Shown piece after piece: positions 38,301 through 46,204 of a stretch of 64,000 nt of DNA; position 1 is the stretch's first letter, and each line of letters begins with the position of its first letter. The notes under the pieces were generated by a model. The model was not told the origin of the DNA and made no database searches. It was given only the letters and a program-made list of their open reading frames with translations. A program made the position numbers and the translations under genes. This stretch comes from Ruania zhangjianzhongii (GTDB taxonomy: Bacteria > Actinomycetota > Actinomycetes > Actinomycetales > Beutenbergiaceae), in assembly GCF_008000995.1 (NCBI RefSeq), contig NZ_CP042828.1, forward strand, positions 4,268,882-4,332,881, in the 5' to 3' direction.

Positions 38301-39220
38301 CAGTCCACCAACTTCTCGGAGTTGAGCACACGGAAGATCAGCGCCGAGACGGATCCGAGCACCACGAACAGCAGCAGCGCGGCGGCGATCGAGTAGCCGA
38401 CGTACGGGTCACCGCGGAAGTGGTTGAAGATGAACAGGTTCGGCAGCTCGGTGGAGGACATCGGACCGCCGCTGGTCATGATCAGCGGCAGCTCGAACTG
38501 CTGGATCGAGGCGACGAACCCGGTGATGATCAGGTACAACAGCACGTTCTTCAGCTGCGGGATGGTGATGTAGATCGTCTTCTGCCACCAGTTCGCACCC
38601 TCGACGTCCGCGGATTCGTAGAAGCTCGCCGGGATGTCGAGCATGCCGGCGATCATGATCAGGCAGGTGAGGCCCATCCCGAGCCAGACGGCGGGGGCTG
38701 CGATCGCCGCCAGCGCCAGCTTCGGATCGCCCAACCAGGCCTGCCCGGGCAGGTCGAGCGAGCCGAGCACGGCGTTCAGGATGCCGCCGGAGTAGTCGTA
38801 GATGATGGTGAAGATCACCGAAGTGATCACCCCGGAGATGATCGTCGGGATGTAGATGCTCACCTTGAGCACATCGGCGAACCTGCGGTTCACCGCGGTG
38901 GCCAGCGAGGCGAACAGGAACGCACCGATCAGCTGGATCGGCAGCGTCATCGCCACGAACTGCAGCCCGAGGAGGATGGAGGCGCGGAACTTCGGGTCGG
39001 TGAGCACATCGGTGAAGTTCTTCACCCCGACGAACTCCGACTCCTCGTAGAAGCTCCAGTCGTAGAAGCTCAGCACCGTCGCCTGGATGGCCGGGTAGAT
39101 CACGAAGATGCCGAGCATGATGACGATCGGGGCGATCATCACGTACGCCATCACGTTGTCCGGGTAGCGCTTCTTGTTCGAGTTCGCCACCTGGTAGGTG
39201 GGCGTTCGTCCTCTGGCCAT
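38300..39220 (-). CDS. Sugar ABC transporter permease, MalF type
   Basis: Second permease of the importer (306 residues, six hydrophobic segments). The coupling loop is seen in ESADVEGANWWQKTIYITIP. It lies between the binding-protein gene (71-bp gap) and the MalG-type gene in the common order binding protein, F, G. Confidence 0.93.
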   Translation of the reverse strand: MARGRTPTYQVANSNKKRYPDNVMAYVMIAPIVIMLGIFVIYPAIQATVLSFYDWSFYEESEFVGVKNFTDVLTDPKFRASILLGLQFVAMTLPIQLIGAFLFASLATAVNRRFADVLKVSIYIPTIISGVITSVIFTIIYDYSGGILNAVLGSLDLPGQAWLGDPKLALAAIAAPAVWLGMGLTCLIMIAGMLDIPASFYESADVEGANWWQKTIYITIPQLKNVLLYLIITGFVASIQQFELPLIMTSGGPMSSTELPNLFIFNHFRGDPYVGYSIAAALLLFVVLGSVSALIFRVLNSEKLVD

Positions 39221-39291
39221 CCCTCACCTCTCCTTGGTCCCGGGCCGGGGCAGCGGTGCCGCGCCCCCCGGCCCGGGGTCAGTACCGGTGG

Positions 39292-40662
39292 TCAGTCACC
39301 GAGCTCTTCACGGTTGGTGGGCAGGTCCTCGCGTTCGATGATCTGCTCGATGGTGGCGTTCGCTTCGGCGAGGGCATCGGCCGGAGCCACATCGCCCATC
39401 ATCGACTGCTGGATCGCCAGCCCCATCGCCACGTTGACGTCCCACGGGTAGAGCGGTTCGCCGATCGTGTACGGCACCACGTCCTCGGTGATCACCTGGG
39501 CCCACGGCGCCTCGGCCGCGCCCGGGTCGGCGTTCACCGCCTCGGCCACATCCTCCCGGGCGGGTGCCTTGGTGAACTGCGTGTTCACGAAGAACGGCAG
39601 CAGCACGTCGGTGTCCCCGGCGAGGGCGAACTCGATGAAGGCAGCAGTGGCCTCGGCGTTCTCGGTGTTCGCATCGATGACCCACTTGAAGTTACCGACG
39701 GTGGTCAGCGTCTCGGTCTGGTTGCCGTCGCTGGTGACGGTGGGCGCGACCCCGGTGCTCTCCACCACCTCCGGGTAGTCGGCGACCAGCTCGCTCATCC
39801 CCCAGGAGCCCTGGGTGATCATCGCGACCTCGCCCTCACCGAACGGCGCGGCGGAGTTCCCGGCGGCCAGCGACTGGCGCGGGATGTAGCCCTCGTCGTA
39901 CAGCGTGGTGTAGTGCTCGATCAGCTCTTCGTAGGCCGGGTCGGTGGCCTCCGCGGTGGTCCAGTCCTCGGAGATCGGCAGGTGCCCGGCCACGTGCATC
40001 TGCTCGGCCACCGTGCTCCAGGCCAACGTGTCCTGGTCGCTGAACGTCTCGATGCAGAACTGGCCGTCGGAGAGCACCGGCTGGATCTGCTCACACGCCT
40101 CGTAGAGCTCGTCCCAGGAGGTCGGTGGGGTCTCTGGGTCGAGCCCGGCTTCGGCGAAGATGTCCTTGTTCCAGTAGAGCACCCGTTGCGGTTCCAGCAG
40201 CAGCGGGTAGCCGTACCAGGTGCCGTCCACCTGGGAGATCTCCGCAGCGGAGTCGGTGACCTGCTCGAATGCCTCCGCGGGCATCAGGTCGTCCAAGGCC
40301 AGGTAGCTGCCCAGCCGGACGCCGTCGTTGAGACGGCCCGGCACCGGGTACACGTCCGGTGCGGTACCGGCGGCCTGCGCGGCGGTCATCTTCTCGTCCC
40401 AGGCGTCCCCGGGGACCACCGTGGAGTTGACGAAGATCTCGTCCTGGGAGGCGTTGAAGTCCTCCACTACCTGCTCGTACCACTCGTTCTCGGGGGTGGT
40501 GAATGTGTGGTGCCAGAACTCCACCACCTCACGGTCGCCGGCTTCGGCGTCCTCGTCTGCGGACTGCCCCGGGGTGCCACTGCCGCAGGCGGCGAGCAGG
40601 GCCACGGAGGCCAGGAGTGCGGTGCCGGCGCCCAGTCGACGCCGTGTGGTTGTGGTCATCAT
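39292..40662 (-). CDS. Sugar ABC transporter substrate-binding lipoprotein
   Basis: Extracytoplasmic solute-binding lipoprotein of 456 residues (family 1 type). The lipobox is LLAACGSG at about residue 26, preceded by RRR and a hydrophobic segment. Two start codons (40662, 40659) are equivalent. Likely ligand is an arabino-oligosaccharide or D-arabinose-containing sugar released by the neighbouring enzymes; this is inference from context. Confidence 0.93.
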   Translation of the reverse strand: MMTTTTRRRLGAGTALLASVALLAACGSGTPGQSADEDAEAGDREVVEFWHHTFTTPENEWYEQVVEDFNASQDEIFVNSTVVPGDAWDEKMTAAQAAGTAPDVYPVPGRLNDGVRLGSYLALDDLMPAEAFEQVTDSAAEISQVDGTWYGYPLLLEPQRVLYWNKDIFAEAGLDPETPPTSWDELYEACEQIQPVLSDGQFCIETFSDQDTLAWSTVAEQMHVAGHLPISEDWTTAEATDPAYEELIEHYTTLYDEGYIPRQSLAAGNSAAPFGEGEVAMITQGSWGMSELVADYPEVVESTGVAPTVTSDGNQTETLTTVGNFKWVIDANTENAEATAAFIEFALAGDTDVLLPFFVNTQFTKAPAREDVAEAVNADPGAAEAPWAQVITEDVVPYTIGEPLYPWDVNVAMGLAIQQSMMGDVAPADALAEANATIEQIIEREDLPTNREELGD

Positions 40663-40726
40663 TGCTTCTCCTCGTTGAGATCCGTTCGTTCTCGTCGGTA
40701 GGTGGACACCTCGCCCGGTGGCTGGG

Positions 40727-41818
40727 TCAGCCCAGCCGTGGCAGGCGTTGTTCGACCGGGGGCAGCACCAGGCCGGTTGCCGGGTGCTCCTGGTACCAGT
40801 ACGCAGTCGAGGACAGGTCGTCGCTGCGCTTGTTCGCGTGGCCGTGCTCGATGCTCACCCGGATCGAGGTGGTGAAGGGGACGGGGTCCTCCACGTGAAA
40901 GCGGTAGGTGGAGATCTGCCCGGACCAGTTCTCCCCGCCCGGGAGGGTGAGCCCGTGATAGGGCGCGGAGAACGGCTGGGTGGGACACCAGGCCGTGTTG
41001 AAGTAGTCCTCCGTCCCGGTACCGTGCAACGTCGGTGGCCACGCCTCGCCGTCGACGAAGATCATGTCGTCCCCTTCGCCGTACCAGTTCCACTGCTCGG
41101 TATGGCGCAGGTTGGTCACGTTCAGCACGCAGCCCACGTAGTGGCCGCGGCCGGTGGTCGACAGAATGGTGTAGTTGCCGTCGCCATCGAGGTTGCTGCC
41201 CTCGAACAGGTACTCGGAGTTGCTCTGCCCCTGCGGCGGCACCCCATCGGTAGGGCACTGCCGGTTCCAGCTGGCGTGGAACCGGCCGAGGCCGTCCTCG
41301 AGCTCGTCGAAAGCGTCGTAGTCGATGTAGAAGTAGAACCACAGCACCTCCGAGGAGCACTCGCTGGTGAGCTCGAACCGGGCGCCGTCGGCAAACGGCA
41401 TGTGGAAGAAGGAGTTGAACGACTTCCCGTCCTCCGGGCTCATCTGCAGCGGCAGCGAGGCGAAGTTCACCGTGCGGGCGTGCCCGACGCCGAAGAAGTC
41501 GCCGAGCGGCACGAGCACGCTCGGTGTGTCGGCACCGTCCCAGTAGATCCGCAGCACCAGCTTGCGCAGGTAGTCCCGGTCGGCCGTCTCCGGCGTATCG
41601 GGTTCCCGCGGCGCCACGGTCATCCAGAGGTGGTTCACCGATCCGGCGCCGGCGATGTCCGCGAGCGTGACGGTCTGGCCCGGGTGGATGGTGACCCGGT
41701 CCTCGTTGCCACCGCTGCGGTCCCAGCTGGACTCCCGCCGCCGGCGGTGCGAGCGCAGCCGCGGGAGATCTCGCAGGCTGCTGCCGAAGTCGCCGTAGCG
41801 GCTGACCGTCATCGTCAT
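40727..41818 (-). CDS. GH172 (DUF2961) glycoside hydrolase, copy 1
   Basis: Protein of 363 residues of the DUF2961 family, now CAZy GH172. Characterised members include exo-alpha-D-arabinofuranosidases acting on mycobacterial arabinan and difructose-dianhydride enzymes; they form trimers. The family signature GTGTEDYF lies at about residues 265-272, and the sandwich segments LVLRIYWDG and VPLGDFFGVG are clear. No signal peptide is present. An AGGAAGGA ribosome-binding site precedes the ATG. First gene of an operon with importer, GH116 and DUF4185 genes; tandem LacI-type sites lie 130 bp upstream. Confidence 0.88.
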   Translation of the reverse strand: MTMTVSRYGDFGSSLRDLPRLRSHRRRRESSWDRSGGNEDRVTIHPGQTVTLADIAGAGSVNHLWMTVAPREPDTPETADRDYLRKLVLRIYWDGADTPSVLVPLGDFFGVGHARTVNFASLPLQMSPEDGKSFNSFFHMPFADGARFELTSECSSEVLWFYFYIDYDAFDELEDGLGRFHASWNRQCPTDGVPPQGQSNSEYLFEGSNLDGDGNYTILSTTGRGHYVGCVLNVTNLRHTEQWNWYGEGDDMIFVDGEAWPPTLHGTGTEDYFNTAWCPTQPFSAPYHGLTLPGGENWSGQISTYRFHVEDPVPFTTSIRVSIEHGHANKRSDDLSSTAYWYQEHPATGLVLPPVEQRLPRLG

Positions 41819-41946
41819 CGACGTCCTTCCTCGAACGCGTGCGGCCCGATCGGCCGCCGCGCAGGGTGGAGCGGTTCTGCTCCCTCCCGCCAGGCACCCT
41901 CACGTCACCGGGGTCCATCAGGCGACGGCGTTCTGCACCATCGCGA

Positions 41947-41972
41947 GAAATCGTTTACAAGTAATCGATTTC
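41947..41972. promoter_or_regulatory. Tandem LacI-type operators before GH172 copy 1
   Basis: Two 12-bp sites lie 14 bp apart: GAAATCGTTTAC (41947-41958) and GTAATCGATTTC (41961-41972). Each matches 10-11 of 12 positions of the palindrome GTAATCGATTAC found before the lacI operon. A minus-strand TACCAT (41982-41977) could be the -10 box, which would put the sites at the start of transcription. Otherwise 41819-42169 contains only this and a 7-bp tandem repeat. Confidence 0.65.
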
Positions 41973-42080
41973 AGATATGGTAGGTGGACCTGGCGGGCCT
42001 GTCAACAGGTCGACGGCGATCCGCCGCCGGTGCAGTGGCCACCGACCAACGGGCTACCCGGGGCCCCTTACGGCCCGGCC

Positions 42081-42118
42081 ACCCAGCACCCAGCACCCAG
42101 CACCCAGCACCCAGCACC
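42081..42118. repeat. Heptanucleotide tandem repeat (ACCCAGC, 5.4 copies)
   Basis: Five exact 7-bp units ACCCAGC plus ACC lie in the gap after the stop of GH172 copy 2. No coding role; a repeat of this kind is prone to change in copy number. Confidence 0.9.
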
Positions 42119-42169
42119 GCGAGGGTGCAAACCCATCAGATCCCAGCCACCCGCGCGGGCGGAAACGCC

Positions 42170-43225
42170 TCAGCAGATCTCGAGCTGATCCGCCGTCGGC
42201 GCCTCGGGTCGAGCAGCGGTGGGATGGTCGAGGTAGAAGAAGGCGGTCGAGGCGATGTCGTCCTGAAGCGGCAGGTACCGGCCGCCCTGGCGCCAGCCGA
42301 GCGCCTGCACGTCCACCCGCAGATCGGTCTCGAAGTGGATCGGGTCGAGCACGTGCCAGCGGTACATGCCGAAGCGCTGCTGGGAGTCGTACAACCCATC
42401 GGGGCGGATCACCTGGTGCATCCCGAGGTAGGGCGTGGTGAAGGCGGTGTACCCCTGGCCCGGGACGTCGAAGTTCCACGCCCCGCCGAAGTAGTCCTCG
42501 GTCCCGGTACCGCAGATCGTCGGGTGGTCCAGATCGCCGTCGAGGTAGTGCTTGACCTCCCCTTCCCCCCACCAGCCCCTGCTGTTCACACCCCAGGCCA
42601 GGTAGGTACCGACGTACTGCCCACGCCCGCGCACCCCGTCCAGCAGGACGTGCGTGCTGCCGGCGGCCAACGGGTTGCTCCGCCGCCACTGAGCGTGCAA
42701 CCGGCCAGCACCGGAGACCTCGGCGCCGACCTCGTAACTGAGCTGGTAGTAGACGATCACCTCCTGATCGCTGAGATTCTCCACGGTCAGATGAGCGCCG
42801 TCAGCGAAGGGCATCGGCCAGTAGGAGTTGAACCCGCCGTGCGGGTTCACCGCGACCATCGAGGAGGAGAGCTGGGCGAAGGAGCCCCAGCCCTGGCCGA
42901 AGAAGTCTCCGACCGGCACCTCGATCGCCGGTTCGGCCGCGCCGTCCCAGTACGCGCGCAGGACGAGGTGGCGCCAGTGGTCGGTATGGGTGGTCAGCCA
43001 GAGGTGGGTGATCCGGCCCGGACCGTCGATCCGGGCCAGGTCGAAGGTCTCCCCCGGTCCGATCGGTACCGACGGCGAGACCTTCCAGCCCGGACCGAGG
43101 TCACGGGCAGCGGCCGCACCGGTGCCGTCGGTCGCCCGGGCGCCGCCGCCTTTGGCGCCGGTGAAGTTCTCCGGGCTGATCGATCGGGTCTGGACGTGCC
43201 GCAGCTCGGCGATGTCGCGGTACAC
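42170..43225 (-). CDS. GH172 (DUF2961) glycoside hydrolase, copy 2
   Basis: Protein of 351 residues with GTGTEDYFGGAW at about residues 236-247 and VPVGDFFGQGWG near 110. It starts with MYRDIAELRHVQTRSISPEN; the RSIS(P/A)EN segment is shared with copy 3 (RSISAEN), to which it is much closer than to copy 1. No signal peptide. It lies 57 bp after the lacI stop in the same direction, so it probably belongs to the operator-controlled unit that begins at 46083. Likely exo-acting on D-arabinofuranosyl linkages; specificity is not readable. Confidence 0.87.
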   Translation of the reverse strand: MYRDIAELRHVQTRSISPENFTGAKGGGARATDGTGAAAARDLGPGWKVSPSVPIGPGETFDLARIDGPGRITHLWLTTHTDHWRHLVLRAYWDGAAEPAIEVPVGDFFGQGWGSFAQLSSSMVAVNPHGGFNSYWPMPFADGAHLTVENLSDQEVIVYYQLSYEVGAEVSGAGRLHAQWRRSNPLAAGSTHVLLDGVRGRGQYVGTYLAWGVNSRGWWGEGEVKHYLDGDLDHPTICGTGTEDYFGGAWNFDVPGQGYTAFTTPYLGMHQVIRPDGLYDSQQRFGMYRWHVLDPIHFETDLRVDVQALGWRQGGRYLPLQDDIASTAFFYLDHPTAARPEAPTADQLEIC

Positions 43226-43282
43226 AAGGGCTCCTTCTCGTCGGTGCTGGGTCGGGCGCCCCGCCGGCGTGGCAGGGTCGGG

Positions 43283-44299
43283 TCAGTTGTTCGGGGCGGT
43301 GCTGCCGCGCACCTCGAGCCGGGGTGGCAGCAGGACGTGCACCGGCTCGATCTCTGGGTCAGCGGCGCGGGCGACGATCCGTTCTGCGGCACGGATACCC
43401 ATCTCGTCGACCGGCTGAGCGATCAGCGTCACGGCGGGGGTAACCATCCGGGTCCAGCGATCGTCGTCGAATCCGACCAGGGAGATCTCGTCCGGGATGC
43501 GCAGCCCCGAGGTCTGCACCGCCCGGTAGGCCCCGGTGGTCAGCGGTCCGTTCAGCGCGAAGATGGCGTCCGGGCGCGGTCCGGAGGTCAGCGCCGCGGC
43601 AACGATCCCCTCGGCGTCGGCCGCACGCAGGTCGGTCCGCATCATCCGGCTCTGATCGAAGGCGATGCCCGCGTCGGCGAAGGCGTCTCGCACCCCTTGC
43701 AGCCGGTCCTCGGTGGTACTCACCCCGGACGGCCCGGCCAGGCAGAGCACATCCCGGTGCCCCAGCTCGAGCAGGTGCTCGGCGGCGAGCCGGCCGGCGC
43801 GCACGTTGTCCAGCAGGACGGAGTCCCCGGTGAAGTCGTGCACCCGCCGGTCCACCACCACCGTGGGCACCTGGGCGCGGACCAGCCGGGCGAGATCGGA
43901 CTCCTCCTCCGAGGTCACCGAGACCACCACCCCGACCATCCGCTGGGCGATCGCGGCATCGAGGTAGGCGTTCTCCCGCTCGAGCTGTTCGTCGGTGTTG
44001 CACAGCATCACCGAGTACCCGGCACCGACCGCGACCCGCTCCACGGCCGCCACCAGCGAGGTGAAGAACGGGTTCTGCAGGTCGGAGACGATCACCGCCC
44101 ACATATCCGACCGTTGCCGGCGCAGCGCCCGCCCGTTCGGGTTGCGGATGTAGCGCGTGGCCAGGGCCGCCTGTCGCACGCGTTCGGCCAGCTCCGGGCT
44201 CACGCTGGTGGACCCGTTCAGCACGCGGGACACGGTCGCCGTGGAGACGCCGGCCGCCTCGGCCACATCGGTGATCCGCGCGGTGCGGTGTTCGTTCAT
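43283..44299 (-). CDS. LacI-family repressor, proposed master regulator of the arabinan locus
   Basis: Regulator of 338 residues: LacI helix-turn-helix at 8-30 (RITDVAEAAGVSTATVSRVL), hinge, and a periplasmic-binding-protein-like sugar-sensing domain (from about residue 65; GIVAAALTSG, DEISLVGFDDDRW). The ATG at 44299 overlaps the stop of the preceding gene as ATGA; an in-frame extension upstream lies inside that gene. The palindrome GTAATCGATTAC, of LacI-operator type, stands before its operon and before two other operons in the window. The inducer is probably a sugar from the pathway. Confidence 0.93.
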   Translation of the reverse strand: MNEHRTARITDVAEAAGVSTATVSRVLNGSTSVSPELAERVRQAALATRYIRNPNGRALRRQRSDMWAVIVSDLQNPFFTSLVAAVERVAVGAGYSVMLCNTDEQLERENAYLDAAIAQRMVGVVVSVTSEEESDLARLVRAQVPTVVVDRRVHDFTGDSVLLDNVRAGRLAAEHLLELGHRDVLCLAGPSGVSTTEDRLQGVRDAFADAGIAFDQSRMMRTDLRAADAEGIVAAALTSGPRPDAIFALNGPLTTGAYRAVQTSGLRIPDEISLVGFDDDRWTRMVTPAVTLIAQPVDEMGIRAAERIVARAADPEIEPVHVLLPPRLEVRGSTAPNN

Positions 44300-46083
44300 T
44301 CGGTGTCTCCGTCGTCGTGGACCGCCAGCTCGCTGATCGAGGTGTAGCAGCCCCAGCCGCCCGGTGGGCCGGATAGCCGGATGCCGGTACTGCACACCGG
44401 GCCGAAGGTGAAGGTGAAGGTCACCGTGCCGGTCGCGGTCCAGTCCGGCCGATACGGCGGGGTGACGGTGACGCCGTCCAGGCTCCGCCAGCTGCCATCG
44501 TGATCGCGGACCTGCACCTGCGGCGCCCGGGCGAACCATCCGGATCCGTAGTCGTGCGGGCCGGAGGTGAACACCAGCCGGGTGCACTGCACCGGGTACG
44601 GCCAGGTGTAGCCCCAGTAGTCGTCGTCCTTGTGCAGCCCGTTCCAGGAGTCCTCGGCCCGGTCGGTTCGAGCGTCGTTGAGCACCTCCAGGTGGCCGCT
44701 CCGGGCGGCCCGCGCAATGGCGGCGACGCCGGGCAGCCGGGCCAGGTTCGCACCCGACGGCTGCGGCGGCGCGTCGGTACCGGGCGCTGGCATCGGCTCC
44801 AGCCGGAGGGGGCGCAGCGAGAAGTGGTAGGAGGAGCCGGAGTAGGTGCCAGCGGTGACGAACCAGTTCGACTGCAGCCACATCCGCCGCCCGTCGGCAC
44901 TGATGAACTTGCTCGGCACCGTGGTGGCGTAGCCGCCGTGGTGGGCCTCGGCCGAGCGCGGCCCGGTCCAGGGGAAGGGACCGAAGTCATGGTCGAGGAA
45001 GCGCCGCCACGGGCCCCACGGCGTCGGTGCTTCATAGAACTGGAAGGTGTGCTCGGTCCAGGACGTGTACAGGAACCGGCGGAGTCCTGGGTTGTAGACC
45101 ACCCCGCCCTGGGCGAGGAGCGTACCGGGCACCGGGGCCGGCGCCATCGGCGCAGCAGGCGCTCTGCCCACCCGGCGGGTATCGGTCAGGACCGGCACCG
45201 CCTCAGCCAGCTGCGAGCTCCACCGGGGCACGCCGTGGGGGTACTCTCCGGCGGCGTCGATTCCGGCGCAGAACTCCCAGGCCGCGCGGTCACCGATGTG
45301 GCTGCGGTGCACCCGGGCCAGGTAGAGGTCGGTGGGATCGGGGACCACACCGGAGTAGGAGGTGCGCCAGTTCTGGTCCAGTCCGTAGGCGTAGACGTAG
45401 TCGGCCGGATCGGTGGCCGAGGCGGGTAGGAGCGCACGCAGCACGCTCGCACGGGCGTTGCTCTGGCCGAAGTCCGCGAACATCACCGTGGTGAACCGTT
45501 CGGTGAACATCGGCTCGGCGGGCCGGGACCAGGTGCGGCCGTAGTCGGTGGAGCTGACGATCCCCGCGGCCGGGGCGATGTTGAAGGTGTCTGGACCGCT
45601 ACCGCAGCGCAGGTCCTGCACGGCGAGGTAGAGCTCGTCGCGACCATCGTCGTTACCGTCGACGGCGATCATCCCGGTGGGTTTGCAGTTGTACCGTTCC
45701 GGATCGGTCCAGACTCCGGCCACCTCCCGGCCGGCGGCGAGCCGGATCCCGACCAGACCCTGCTCCGGTGTGCCGTCGATCCGGTTGACCACGATGTCCG
45801 ACCACTGCCCGAGCTCAGGCTGGAAGCCGAGGCCGTCTCCACACGCGCTGTACAGCCCGCCGTCGTCGGCCCAGGTGCTCGGCCACAGGTCCCCGTCGCT
45901 GGCAGTGCTGACGGTGGCGCCCGGGGCGAGGGTGGCCACAGCGAAGAAGTTCGACTCCGGCGGGCCCTGCTCCCGTTCCCCGCTCGATCGCCCACCCGCT
46001 GGCGCGCGGGCATCGCCGACCGGCTCCGCACCCGACTCCTGGCCCAGTCCGGGCACACCGCCGAACTGCTCCGCCGGGTCCAT
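44296..46083 (-). CDS. DUF4185-like protein with C-terminal discoidin-like domain
   Basis: Protein of 595 residues without signal peptide or membrane segment. The first ~420 residues resemble DUF4185/five-bladed-propeller glycosidases: STASDGDLWPSTWADDGGLY, SSTDYGRTWSRPAEPMF and HGGYATTVPSKFISADGRRM. The last ~140 residues resemble an F5/8 type C (carbohydrate-binding) domain (VQVRDHDGSWRSLDGVTVT). It is the first gene of the lacI operon, 16 bp after the operator GTAATCGATTAC. A second endo-acting arabinanase or a related hydrolase is plausible, but the lack of an export signal is at odds with attack on a polymer outside the cell. Confidence 0.65.
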   Translation of the reverse strand: MDPAEQFGGVPGLGQESGAEPVGDARAPAGGRSSGEREQGPPESNFFAVATLAPGATVSTASDGDLWPSTWADDGGLYSACGDGLGFQPELGQWSDIVVNRIDGTPEQGLVGIRLAAGREVAGVWTDPERYNCKPTGMIAVDGNDDGRDELYLAVQDLRCGSGPDTFNIAPAAGIVSSTDYGRTWSRPAEPMFTERFTTVMFADFGQSNARASVLRALLPASATDPADYVYAYGLDQNWRTSYSGVVPDPTDLYLARVHRSHIGDRAAWEFCAGIDAAGEYPHGVPRWSSQLAEAVPVLTDTRRVGRAPAAPMAPAPVPGTLLAQGGVVYNPGLRRFLYTSWTEHTFQFYEAPTPWGPWRRFLDHDFGPFPWTGPRSAEAHHGGYATTVPSKFISADGRRMWLQSNWFVTAGTYSGSSYHFSLRPLRLEPMPAPGTDAPPQPSGANLARLPGVAAIARAARSGHLEVLNDARTDRAEDSWNGLHKDDDYWGYTWPYPVQCTRLVFTSGPHDYGSGWFARAPQVQVRDHDGSWRSLDGVTVTPPYRPDWTATGTVTFTFTFGPVCSTGIRLSGPPGGWGCYTSISELAVHDDGDTE

Positions 46084-46098
46084 CGCACACCTTCGTCC

Positions 46099-46110
46099 GT
46101 AATCGATTAC
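46099..46110. promoter_or_regulatory. Perfect LacI-type operator GTAATCGATTAC
   Basis: A fully symmetrical 12-bp sequence with the central CG usual for LacI-family sites. On the minus strand a TACACT box (46120-46115) just upstream would start transcription inside the operator, and the ATG of the DUF4185-like gene follows at 46083. Best-conserved of the three site clusters. Confidence 0.75.
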
Positions 46111-46204
46111 CGGCAGTGTAACAAGGGTTCACACTCACCTCGGGCGTCCGGCGGCGCAGTGCCGCCGGACGCCCGAGGTGCCCGGTTCCCGGTTCCTGCT
46201 GCTG

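Noticed and set aside
42081-42118. CRISPR or origin iteron array
   Set aside because: A 7-bp uninterrupted unit without spacers or replication genes is a simple tandem repeat.
44300-44881. N-terminal extension of the LacI gene
   Set aside because: LacI proteins begin directly with the helix-turn-helix; the ATG at 44299 gives this and overlaps the upstream stop as ATGA.
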